Of a stretch of 20,661 nt of DNA, positions 7,923 to 14,808 are shown piece by piece. Within the stretch, counting starts at the first letter, position 1. Each line of letters opens with the position of its first letter. The position numbers and the translations under genes are program-made. The DNA is from Candidatus Latescibacterota bacterium. Lineage in GTDB: Bacteria; JAAXHH01; JACQVL01. A model generated the notes under the pieces. That model was not told the origin of the DNA. It did no database searches and saw only the letters and a program-made list of their open reading frames with translations. Location of the stretch: positions 1 through 20,661 of the forward strand of contig JACQVL010000156.1 in the NCBI GenBank assembly GCA_016209865.1, given 5' to 3'.

Positions 7923-9078
7923 CACGGCTGGCCTGTTCCTCTGTCTGGAAGGGGGAATGCGCCTCGCTCTCCGTCGCTCGACCGGCGGGCTTCTCGTCAA
8001 TCGGCCCCTGTTAAAACTGTACCCCACTATCGAGCGTCCGGAGGAGATTTTCTCATCGCTGACGCCGGCGTCCTTGCAGTGGTCGCCCTACGAACACTGG
8101 AGCACCCGGCCCAACCTTCGCGGCCGGTTTTTTCGGACGAACACGCTGGGATTCCGCGGTTCGGAAACGACCGTCCAGAAACCCGCCGGACGATTCCGCA
8201 TCGTGGTGCTGGGAGGATCAGCCGCGTGGGGCCTCGGATGCACGGCGGACGCGCGCACCGTGCCGGGACGCCTCGAAGCCCGCCTGCGCGAGCAGTACCC
8301 TGGCCGTGACATCGAAGTGATCAACGCCGGACAGTTCGGGTTCGTGTCGGGCCAGGAGTTGATTTATTACCATCGTGTGATCGTCCCGTTCGCCCCTGAC
8401 CTCATCCTGCTCTTCGATGGGTATAACGACATCATGGCCGATTTCACCAATCTGGTCTCCGGCTGGCCCCAGAATGCGGCGCTCCTCCAGGCGCGGTACG
8501 AAGACGACGCGCTGGCGCATCATCTGAGGGAAAGCATCGTCGCGTTCCTCCGCCGGAGCCGTTTTCTCGACCTGACGAGCCGCGCGGTCACGGCGCGCAT
8601 TGCAGGGAGAACAGGAAACCCGGCCCAGCCGGTCATTGACCCGGCCGTCACGGCTGACCAGTACGTCCACAACGCCACCGCCTTAGCGCGCCTGGCGGCT
8701 CCTGTCCCGGTCTGGATCGCCCTTCAGCCGGTGCTGGCCTGTACGCGAAAGCCGCTCGCGCCCGACGAGCAGGCCGTCATCGCCGCGAAGGAACGAGCCA
8801 TTCCGCATTACACCGCGCGGGTGCAGGCCGCGTACCGGACGATGGAGGCAGGGACGCGCGCAGCCGGGCTGCCCGTTATCGATTTAGAGCAGGTACTCGG
8901 GACCGAACCTGCCTTGATGTTCGTAGATGAATGTCACTTCGGGGACGAGGCGGCGGATCGCATCGCCTCGGCCATCGTTCGGGAATGGTCGCGCTCGAAC
9001 GTTTTCCGCACGTTAGAGCGAGAGTCAAAGATACTGGATTCCCGCTTGCGCGGGAACGACAACCTTTCTCAAAGATAG
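7891..9078 (+). CDS. membrane-anchored SGNH/GDSL-type hydrolase
   Basis: The product is 395 residues from the ATG at 7891, which has AAGGA five bases upstream. The first 20 residues (MKRTGVFMLLITAGLFLCLE) form a signal anchor. The SGNH blocks are present: VLGGSAAWG with nucleophile Ser110, NAGQFGF, LFDGYNDI (Asn block), and DECH (Asp346, His349). These esterases remove or move acyl groups on carbohydrates or lipids outside the cytoplasm, fitting the polysaccharide deacetylase that follows. The 5' end overlaps the 5' end of the divergent minus-strand gene. The last about 18 residues (ILDSRLRGND and beyond) are encoded by a dispersed inverted-repeat element and probably are not part of the fold. 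Confidence 0.85.
   Translation: MKRTGVFMLLITAGLFLCLEGGMRLALRRSTGGLLVNRPLLKLYPTIERPEEIFSSLTPASLQWSPYEHWSTRPNLRGRFFRTNTLGFRGSETTVQKPAGRFRIVVLGGSAAWGLGCTADARTVPGRLEARLREQYPGRDIEVINAGQFGFVSGQELIYYHRVIVPFAPDLILLFDGYNDIMADFTNLVSGWPQNAALLQARYEDDALAHHLRESIVAFLRRSRFLDLTSRAVTARIAGRTGNPAQPVIDPAVTADQYVHNATALARLAAPVPVWIALQPVLACTRKPLAPDEQAVIAAKERAIPHYTARVQAAYRTMEAGTRAAGLPVIDLEQVLGTEPALMFVDECHFGDEAADRIASAIVREWSRSNVFRTLERESKILDSRLRGNDNLSQR
9034..9060 (+). repeat. small inverted-repeat element (TTCCCGC / GCGGGAA)
   Basis: Positions 9039-9045 (TTCCCGC) and 9050-9056 (GCGGGAA) form a perfect 7-bp stem with a 4-base loop, flanked by CTGGA and CGAC. The pattern is like the common dispersed inverted repeats of many bacterial genomes. 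Here it is translated in frame as the C-terminal tail of the SGNH hydrolase. A collapsed relative lies at 2364-2382. Confidence 0.8.
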
Positions 9079-9108
9079 ACGAACCAGATCAATCGGGCAA
9101 GGTTTTTC

Positions 9109-9921
9109 ATGCGACGCAATATCCTCACGATCGACGTTGAAGACTGGTGCCAGGGCAACGCGTACGTCCCGCTGCACGATGTCTCACGGTATGAATCCAG
9201 AATCGAGCCGAGCATCGACCGGCTGCTGGCCATCTTAGATGAATACGGCGTCCGGGCGACGTTCTTCGTCTTGGGCCACATCGCCGAGTCGCACCCGGCG
9301 CTGACCAGGCGGCTTCACGACGCGGGCCATGAAGTCGGGACGCACGGGTACTCGCACGACTTAGCGTACCGTCAGACGCGCCAGACGTTCGCGGAGGAGT
9401 TGCGCCGGAGTCTCGCTGCCTGCGAGGATGCCACGAGCGCGCGTGTCCTCGGCCATCGGGCGTCCAACTGGTCGGTCACGGCCCGCTCCCTCTGGGCGCT
9501 GGATGTCGTCCATGAGGCGGGCCTGAGGTACGATTCGAGCATCTTTCCCGTGCGGACGCGTCTCTACGGCATTCCGGGCCGGCCGCGCCATGTTCACCGG
9601 CTGCCGACGGGCCTGTTGGAGGTGCCGCCGTCGACCGTGCGAGTAGCCGGTCGAACGATCCCGTTCTCCGGAGGGTTCTTCCTGCGCGCGCTGCCGTATG
9701 CTTTCATCCGATGGGCGATCCGGCGCGTGAACGCGGAAGGGCATCCGGCAGTCGTCTACCTGCATCCGTGGGAGTTGGATACCAGCCAGCCGCGTGACCT
9801 GGACATCCCGTTCACCGGCCGGGTGATTCATTACCTGAACCTGAGCACGACGGAACGAAAACTCCGCGCCCTCTGCTCCTCGTTTCCGTTCGGTCCGGTT
9901 CGTGAGGTCGTCCCGTTATGA
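9109..9921 (+). CDS. polysaccharide deacetylase (NodB domain, DUF3473-like, XrtA-system type)
   Basis: The 270-residue protein opens with ILTIDVEDWCQGN, where Asp9, Glu11 and Asp12 lie at the catalytic/metal end of the NodB barrel. The metal-binding HEVGTHGYSHD follows, then GHRASNWSV and the late VYLHPWELD. The TIDVEDW opening and a C-terminal DUF3473-like section are those of deacetylases found in XrtA/PEP-CTERM exopolysaccharide clusters. It would remove N-acetyl groups from an extracellular or lipid-linked polysaccharide. No signal peptide is seen, so it may act in the cytoplasm. AAGG six bases before the ATG supports the start. Its stop overlaps the next start as ATGA, so the two products are probably made together. 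Confidence 0.88.
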   Translation: MRRNILTIDVEDWCQGNAYVPLHDVSRYESRIEPSIDRLLAILDEYGVRATFFVLGHIAESHPALTRRLHDAGHEVGTHGYSHDLAYRQTRQTFAEELRRSLAACEDATSARVLGHRASNWSVTARSLWALDVVHEAGLRYDSSIFPVRTRLYGIPGRPRHVHRLPTGLLEVPPSTVRVAGRTIPFSGGFFLRALPYAFIRWAIRRVNAEGHPAVVYLHPWELDTSQPRDLDIPFTGRVIHYLNLSTTERKLRALCSSFPFGPVREVVPL

Positions 9922-10958
9922 CGCCGCAGATCGACCTGATGAGCGCGGCCGATGCCCCGCGATGGGATGCGTATGTGGCCGGTTCCTCACGGGCCACGCT
10001 GTTCCACACGACCGGCTGGAAGCGGGTCGTGGAGGAGACGTACGGGCATCCGGGGTTGTACCTGTGGGCCCGGTCGGGCGGCCGGGTGTGCGGTATCCTG
10101 CCGGTCTTCCTATGCGGGAGCCGAGTGACCGGCCGGGCATTGATCGCGCTTCCGTTCTGCGCGACCCAGCCGTCCGTCTGCGCGGATGACGAGAAGACGG
10201 AGCGGGCACTGATCGACGCGGCGCTCGGCCTGGCGGAGACGCACGACGCCGGGTATGTTGAGTTGCGAGAACAGGACGAAAAACCCTGGGGCTGGTCCGT
10301 CAAACGAACGTACGCCAACCTCCGGCTTCCGTTAGTTCCCGATCCTGAGACGGTCTGGCGAACGCGAGCGGAGAGTCGGGTGCGGACGAAGGTGAGAGAA
10401 GCCATACGGAACGGGCTGTGTGTCCGCTGGGGCGGACCGGACGACCTGAATGATTTCTACGCCTTGTACACCCACACGATGCACCGTCTCGGCTCGCCGC
10501 CGCATGCGAAGGCACTCTTCTTGAATATTCTTAACGTCTTCCCTGAGCACACCGAGATTGCTCTCGTCCTGCACGGGGAACGTCCAGTCGCCGGGGCGTT
10601 CGTCATGCACGACCGGGGGTGGATCGGGTTCCCGTGGGCCGCGTCACTCGCAGAAGCCCACCCGCTGCGTCCGAACAACCTGCTGTACTGGTCGATCATC
10701 GAGCGCGCCTGCCGGGAGGGGTTTCTGGGGCTCGACCTGGGACGGTCTCCGATCGGGTCGGGGACGATGCACTTCAAACGACAATGGGGCGCGACTGTCC
10801 ATCCTCTCGCATACTACTACGGTTTGGTCGACGGACATCATCTTCCTGGCCGGGATGCATCCGACCCGATGATGGTACGGGCGTCGCGGGTCTGGCGCTG
10901 GCTTCCGGCGCGCGCGGCGGCCTGGCTGGGGCCGCGACTGGCGCGGTTAATACCATAA
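9918..10958 (+). CDS. FemAB/GNAT acyltransferase, XrtA/PEP-CTERM-associated type
   Basis: The 346-residue protein has two GNAT-like halves. The first contains SSRATLFHTTGWKRVVEETYGH and GGRVCGILPVFL. The second contains YTHTMHRLGSPPHAKALF, PVAGAFV and LDLGRSPIGSGTMHFKRQWGA. The HRLGSP...LF and GRS..GSG..HFK.QWG motifs are characteristic of the FemAB-like proteins next to DUF3473 deacetylases in exopolysaccharide clusters. FemAB relatives use aminoacyl-tRNA to add amino acids to peptidoglycan; the role of this branch is not established. The ATG overlaps the deacetylase stop by 4 nt and the stop TAA shares one base with the next ATG, so three genes are tightly coupled. Confidence 0.88.
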   Translation: MTPQIDLMSAADAPRWDAYVAGSSRATLFHTTGWKRVVEETYGHPGLYLWARSGGRVCGILPVFLCGSRVTGRALIALPFCATQPSVCADDEKTERALIDAALGLAETHDAGYVELREQDEKPWGWSVKRTYANLRLPLVPDPETVWRTRAESRVRTKVREAIRNGLCVRWGGPDDLNDFYALYTHTMHRLGSPPHAKALFLNILNVFPEHTEIALVLHGERPVAGAFVMHDRGWIGFPWAASLAEAHPLRPNNLLYWSIIERACREGFLGLDLGRSPIGSGTMHFKRQWGATVHPLAYYYGLVDGHHLPGRDASDPMMVRASRVWRWLPARAAAWLGPRLARLIP

Positions 10959-11989
10959 TGCGCTCGCTCCTTTCACGCTCCCTGACCCTCCTCACCGACC
11001 GCATCTACACCCTGCCGGTGCTCGTCCTGTTTCCGCACAGTCGGTGCAACTGCCGGTGCGTGATGTGTGATATCTGGAAGGACAACGCGAACGTCCGGGA
11101 GTTGTCGGTAGACGAGATCGATCGCCGGATGAGTGAATTCCGGCGGCTGGGCGTCCGGTGGGTGATGCTGACGGGCGGGGAGGCGCTGATGCACAGCGAC
11201 CTGTTCAGCCTGTGCCGGTTGTTCCGGAAGGATGGGATTCGCGTGACCATCCACTCCACCGGCCTACTGATGGGGAAATATGCGGACCAGATCGTGTCGG
11301 CGTGTTCGGACGCGATCGTTTCCCTCGACGGCAGTCGGGCGGTGCACGACCGCGTCCGGGACGTGCCCCGCGCGTTCGACCGGCTGGTAGAGGGCGTCCG
11401 GGCGGTGAAGACGCGCAGGCCGGAGTTTCGAGTAACCGCCCGGTGCGTCATCCAGAAGCTCAATTATCACGACCTGTCGGGCACGATCACCGCGGCGAAG
11501 GATATGGGACTCGATCAGGTCTCTTTCCTCGGCGCGGATATCTCGTCGACCGCGTTCAACCGGCCTGTCCCGTGGGACGAGGAGCGCGTCAGGACGGTCG
11601 CTCTGGACCGGACGGATATCGTGCGATTCAAGGAAGTCCTGGAACGGATCATCGCGGAGCATGCGGACGACTTCGCCAGCGGGTTCATCGCGGAATCGCC
11701 GGAGAAGCTGAGGCGGATTGTTGCCTACTATGCAGCAGTCCTCGGCGACGAAGAGTTTCCGCCTGTTTCCTGCAATGCACCGTGGGTCTCGACGGTCGTC
11801 GAAGCGGACGGCACGGTGCGCCCCTGTTTCTTCCACCGGCCGCTCGGCAATATCCACGACGCGCCCCTGGAGACCATCCTCAACTCAGACGAAGCGGTCC
11901 GGTTCCGCCGGAAGCTGGACGTCCGCCAGGACGAGACGTGCCACCGCTGTGTCTGCTCCCTCACGCTCCGCCCGACGACGCGGGTGTAG
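10958..11989 (+). CDS. radical SAM enzyme with C-terminal SPASM domain
   Basis: The protein is 343 residues from the ATG at 10958, which shares its first base with the FemAB stop (TAATG). The frame stays open upstream to 10619, but that part runs against the FemAB gene and is discarded. The iron-sulfur motif CxxxCxxC is C30-NCR-C34-VM-C37 with D-I-W-K following. MLTGGEALMH is the usual GGE SAM-binding strand. A SPASM-type tail has CNAPWVSTVVEADGTVRPC, NIHDAPLETIL and CHRCVC, giving about five cysteines for auxiliary clusters. Such proteins modify peptides, sugars or lipids; no precursor peptide is visible next to it. The stop lies 1 bp from the stop of the convergent BNR gene, leaving no room for a separate terminator. 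Confidence 0.88.
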   Translation: MRSLLSRSLTLLTDRIYTLPVLVLFPHSRCNCRCVMCDIWKDNANVRELSVDEIDRRMSEFRRLGVRWVMLTGGEALMHSDLFSLCRLFRKDGIRVTIHSTGLLMGKYADQIVSACSDAIVSLDGSRAVHDRVRDVPRAFDRLVEGVRAVKTRRPEFRVTARCVIQKLNYHDLSGTITAAKDMGLDQVSFLGADISSTAFNRPVPWDEERVRTVALDRTDIVRFKEVLERIIAEHADDFASGFIAESPEKLRRIVAYYAAVLGDEEFPPVSCNAPWVSTVVEADGTVRPCFFHRPLGNIHDAPLETILNSDEAVRFRRKLDVRQDETCHRCVCSLTLRPTTRV

Positions 11990-11990
11990 C

Positions 11991-12956
11991 TCATCCCGCC
12001 CAGATCGCGTAAATCGGCGGCAGCGCCTCAGTCACCGTCTCCCACGTTGCTCCGGCATCCCGGCTGAGGTGCAGCACCCCGTCCCGGCGGCCGCACAGCA
12101 CTTCGTCCGGCATCGTCCTTGAGAACGCGAGGCAAAACGTATCGATCTCTTCTGGACACTCGTTCGGCATTCCCGTCGTGACGCGGTGCCACTGGTGTCC
12201 ACTATCTTCGCTGCGGAATAACGCGAACCGCTTGCCGCGCCGTCCCCACCCTCCGGGTGAGGTTGGCGACCCGCTGATGAGGATGACATCCGGGGCGTCG
12301 GGATGGATGGCGATGCCGCGCGTGTAGAGATGTTCCAGGCCCCGGTTCCGCCGTTCCCACGTCACACCCTCGTCGGGACTGCAGTAGAACCCGTCCGCCG
12401 TCGCGGTGTAGATCGCTTCCGGCCGTCGTGGATGAGTGATGACCTGATGGACATCTAGTTCTAACCCATCGTTGACCGACGTCCAGGTGGCTCCGCCGTC
12501 GAGGGTACGCATGATCCCGCCCACGTGGATGTCGAGGTAGAGTCCCCGCGGATTCCCCGGATGGGCGGCCATACTGCGCACGGCGGGCGGGCCGCCCGGC
12601 GCGTACCAATCCTCCGCCTCCTCCCGCTCGTGCAGCACCTCCACGACCTGCCAGGTTCGGGTCTCTCGATCCAGCCGGTACACGGCCGGCGGTTCGGTGC
12701 CGACGTACACCGTTCCGTCCCCTTCGCGCACCAGAATAGTCGTTGGAGCTTCAGCGAGGCCGCGAGTCAAATCAACCCAGGGCACATCGCCCGGCCGTCC
12801 CATCCAGACGCGTTTCCCGCTCTCGACGGCGATGAGCGACTGGTCGGGACAGCGCGCGACATCCCGAATGCGGTGACCTTGCAGACCGATGGGTTCGACT
12901 GACCCGGTCGATTCATCCCATCGGTACAACCCGTCGTCTGTGCCGATGATGGTCAT
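11991..12956 (-). CDS. BNR/Asp-box beta-propeller protein (sialidase/YCF48-like fold)
   Basis: The 321-residue protein shows at least four Asp boxes (S/T-x-D-x-G-x-x-W): TLDGGATW, SPDEGVTW, SEDSGHQW and SRDAGATW. They alternate with VYVGT, IYTATADGFY and VLCGRRDGVLH strands, as in six- or seven-bladed propellers of the sialidase/VPS10 class. No sialidase catalytic Arg-Ile-Pro motif is obvious, so enzyme activity is not claimed. There is no signal peptide; the first blade (IIGTDDGLYRW) begins at once. Its ribosome site, AAGGAGGTGATC, is complementary to 12 bases of the typical 16S 3' end. It lies 50 bp after the sulfatase-like gene, with a heptamer repeat in the gap, and is probably cotranscribed with it. 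Confidence 0.85.
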   Translation of the reverse strand: MTIIGTDDGLYRWDESTGSVEPIGLQGHRIRDVARCPDQSLIAVESGKRVWMGRPGDVPWVDLTRGLAEAPTTILVREGDGTVYVGTEPPAVYRLDRETRTWQVVEVLHEREEAEDWYAPGGPPAVRSMAAHPGNPRGLYLDIHVGGIMRTLDGGATWTSVNDGLELDVHQVITHPRRPEAIYTATADGFYCSPDEGVTWERRNRGLEHLYTRGIAIHPDAPDVILISGSPTSPGGWGRRGKRFALFRSEDSGHQWHRVTTGMPNECPEEIDTFCLAFSRTMPDEVLCGRRDGVLHLSRDAGATWETVTEALPPIYAIWAG

Positions 12957-12960
12957 GAGA

Positions 12961-12972
12961 GATCACCTCCTT
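12961..12972 (-). promoter_or_regulatory. full-length Shine-Dalgarno sequence
   Basis: On the minus strand this reads AAGGAGGTGATC, complementary over 12 bases to the usual 16S rRNA 3' tail. The GGAGG core ends nine bases before the BNR ATG at 12956. It fixes that start and suggests strong initiation despite the position as second gene of the unit. Confidence 0.8.
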
Positions 12973-13001
12973 CTCGTCACTCGTCACTGGTCACTCGTCA
13001 C
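12973..13001 (-). repeat. heptamer repeat element, copy 4
   Basis: On the minus strand this is identical over all 29 bases to copy 1 at 1371-1399. It fills most of the 50-bp gap between the sulfatase-like and BNR genes. It continues directly into GAGAAGGAGG, so repeat and ribosome site are fused, as at 3847-3880. Confidence 0.9.
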
Positions 13002-13006
13002 TGCCT

Positions 13007-14377
13007 CTACTCCACCCCTCCCGACGCCAGCTCGTCTTTCCCCTGGATGCCCTTGATGACGCGGGACTGGGCACGGCGGAAGTAGGAACCGAACTGGGCC
13101 GAGAGCCGTCGCGCTTCTTCGCGGTGGTCGTCGATCAGATTCCTCGTCTCGCGCGGGTCGTCGATCAGGTGGTACAGCTCATCCGGTTCCCCCTCCGGCC
13201 GCTGGATGTAGCTCCAGGTCGCGTCCCGGATGCACCGGTCGATCCCCTCGTGGTACCCGGTGATGATGACCTCATGGTGGGTGTCCCGGTCGCCTCGCAG
13301 CACCGGCGCGAAGCTGCGGCCGTGCATGGAGGAGGCGTTGTGGCCGAGCTCCAACAGGTCGAGGATCGTCGGGAGGATGTCGTGGAATTGGATGATCGCC
13401 TGCGTCCGGCGTCCCCCGGACTGGCCGCCGGGGAGGCGGACGATGAACGGGACTTTCAGGAGTTCGTTGTACAGCCGGTCAGCCCCCTTCAGGAATTTTC
13501 CGTGATCGCCCAACGGATGACCATGGTCCGCCAGCAGGATGATCAGGGAATCCTCCGTATAGCCTTCTTCCTCCAAGCAGGTGAAGAGCGGCTCCAGGCA
13601 AGAGTCGACGAACGCCGCCTCGCCCGCATAGAGTCCCTGAATCTGGCGCTGTTCGTCCTCTGAGGCCCAGGCGCTGGCCCGTCCTCCCATCGGTATGATC
13701 AGGCGCGGGCCGGTGTAGCGCGGGTCGGTGTACGTGTCGAACCGCTGCGGCGGGTCCCACGGCTCGTGGGGGTCGAAGCTGTCGACCCAGAGGCAGAGGT
13801 GTTTGTGACCGCGATTCTGTTTCAGCCAATCGACCGCCTCCACCACGACCTTCGCCGGGAACCAGTCAGCCTCTTCGGTAAACGCATCCGTGTTCGCCAG
13901 GAATTGACCGACCAGGGTGCGCCAGTGGGCAGGATAATGGGCGTTCACGTAATCGTCGAGGTTGCGACGGGTGGGAGACGAGACATAGGGGTCGTATTCC
14001 TGGCCGCGAACCCAGCGGTAGGCGTGGAACCCTTTGTGGTAATTCATCCCCGGCGCCCGGTAGTGGTACGTGTCCGAGATCAGGCCGCAGACATACCCTT
14101 CCCGTCTCAGAATCTCCGCTAAGGTGATATCCTGGGGATGGAGCGGGCTCCAGGGGCGGTACGGCAGCGTCCGCTGGCCGGTCATGAGCTGGCAGCGGAT
14201 GGGGATCGTCGGCAGCGCCTCCGGGTAGGCATTCTCGAAGACGATTCCGTCTTCCGCGAACCGGTCGATGCGGGGGGTCACGCACGCCTTCACCCCATCA
14301 AACGGGCCATGGCCCTGGTTGTAGAGACTGACGTGATCCTGCCGGAAACTATCGAGGACGATGATGATCAGATTCAT
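13007..14377 (-). CDS. sulfatase-superfamily hydrolase with Thr at the formylglycine position
   Basis: The 456-residue protein has the alkaline-phosphatase/sulfatase fold. Segments include IIIVLDSFRQDH (Asp9 metal ligand), VTPRIDRFAEDGIVFENAY, WVDSFDPHEPWDPP, ILLADHGHPLGDHGKFLKG, VPFIVRLPG, HDILPTILDLL and ELYHLIDDPRE. The activation motif C/S-x-P-x-R is T57-IPI-R61 followed by CQLMTG. Thr therefore stands where Cys or Ser is converted to formylglycine, so the protein cannot be activated as a classical type I sulfatase. Thr is the native nucleophile in phosphodiesterase and phosphopentomutase relatives, so a phospho- or phosphonate-ester hydrolase is one possibility. No signal peptide is seen, suggesting a cytoplasmic location. 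AGGAGG at 14383-14388 supports the start. A promoter lies at 14490-14517. Confidence 0.88.
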   Translation of the reverse strand: MNLIIIVLDSFRQDHVSLYNQGHGPFDGVKACVTPRIDRFAEDGIVFENAYPEALPTIPIRCQLMTGQRTLPYRPWSPLHPQDITLAEILRREGYVCGLISDTYHYRAPGMNYHKGFHAYRWVRGQEYDPYVSSPTRRNLDDYVNAHYPAHWRTLVGQFLANTDAFTEEADWFPAKVVVEAVDWLKQNRGHKHLCLWVDSFDPHEPWDPPQRFDTYTDPRYTGPRLIIPMGGRASAWASEDEQRQIQGLYAGEAAFVDSCLEPLFTCLEEEGYTEDSLIILLADHGHPLGDHGKFLKGADRLYNELLKVPFIVRLPGGQSGGRRTQAIIQFHDILPTILDLLELGHNASSMHGRSFAPVLRGDRDTHHEVIITGYHEGIDRCIRDATWSYIQRPEGEPDELYHLIDDPRETRNLIDDHREEARRLSAQFGSYFRRAQSRVIKGIQGKDELASGGVE

Positions 14378-14407
14378 GCCGGCCTCCTGTGGTCGTTGAG
14401 TTTTTCC

Positions 14408-14435
14408 TTGACAGTTTTCTGAAAAATTTTATCAT
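14408..14435 (+). promoter_or_regulatory. sigma70-like promoter, plus strand
   Basis: TTGACA at 14408-14413 is followed after 16 bases by TATCAT at 14430-14435, inside an AT-rich patch unusual for this GC-rich window. It would start a transcript near 14442 that runs through the hairpin-rich leader to the sigma-like gene at 14809. Confidence 0.55.
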
Positions 14436-14489
14436 GAATACGATCATGTTCAGCGCAAAAGTGCATCCGCGATCGTGTTGGTAGGGGAT

Positions 14490-14517
14490 AGTGTATTCTC
14501 TGATCTGGCGTTGTCAA
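14490..14517 (-). promoter_or_regulatory. sigma70-like promoter for the sulfatase-BNR unit
   Basis: On the minus strand TTGACA (plus 14512-14517) is followed after 16 bases by TACACT (plus 14490-14495). The transcript would start near 14483, giving a leader of about 105 nt before the ATG at 14377. Confidence 0.5.
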
Positions 14518-14731
14518 TCTTTTTGAGGTGAACGGTGAGATGGGTTGTCACTTTCACCTGATCGATCATCACACAGGAAGCCGGAAAGGGGGGGCGTTGC
14601 AGTGATCATGCTCATGGCTCCAACCAGGGTGCCGGTCAACGGCAACGACAGGCTCTATCCGCCTCCGGGGAGGTGCTGACAGACCGTCTGGGGTTGTCAC
14701 CAGGACGCGCATGCTGAGCGACCTTCCGGAG

Positions 14732-14761
14732 CCGCGGATGTAAGATGTTTCGCGGTTTTTT
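14732..14761 (+). terminator. terminator-like hairpin before the sigma-like gene
   Basis: CCGCG (14732-14736) pairs with CGCGG (14751-14755) across a 14-base loop and is followed at once by six T (14756-14761). The stem is short and the loop long, so it may be weak or conditional. It sits 47 bases before the ATG at 14809, where it could act as an attenuator. GTTTCGCG at its 3' arm can also pair imperfectly with the later CGTGAAAC. Confidence 0.4.
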
Positions 14762-14808
14762 CATTCTGTCGTGAAACGGCCGACTTTCTCCGGAGGACAC
14801 AGCGCGCG

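Larger units (their letters stand above)
14442..14761 (+). ncRNA. candidate structured leader RNA or attenuator
   Basis: Between a promoter and a T6-tailed hairpin lie nested or single hairpins: AGGTGA/TCACCT with inner GTGA/TCAC (14526-14559), TGCCG/CGGCA (14630-14644), CCTCC/GGAGG (14662-14673) and CAGAC/GTCTG (14680-14690). The hairpin series may be a leader that controls the gene at 14809, or a short separate RNA. No known riboswitch core was recognised. GC-rich DNA forms short stems by chance, so confidence is low. Confidence 0.3.
14378..14808. other. 431-bp intergenic region between divergent genes
   Basis: No protein gene is visible. The region holds a minus-strand promoter for the sulfatase unit (14490-14517), a plus-strand promoter (14408-14435), several hairpins (14526-14559, 14630-14644, 14662-14673, 14680-14690) and a terminator-like hairpin (14732-14761) ahead of the small sigma-like gene. 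The two promoters face away from each other with overlapping upstream zones. Confidence 0.7.

Noticed and set aside
10619-10957. 113-codon upstream extension of the SPASM radical SAM frame
   Set aside because: It runs through the FemAB gene in another frame and has low-complexity composition; the ATG at 10958 gives a normal family start.
14600-14700. c-di-GMP or cobalamin riboswitch in the leader of the sigma-like gene
   Set aside because: Some short words looked familiar, but the conserved cores of these riboswitches are absent.
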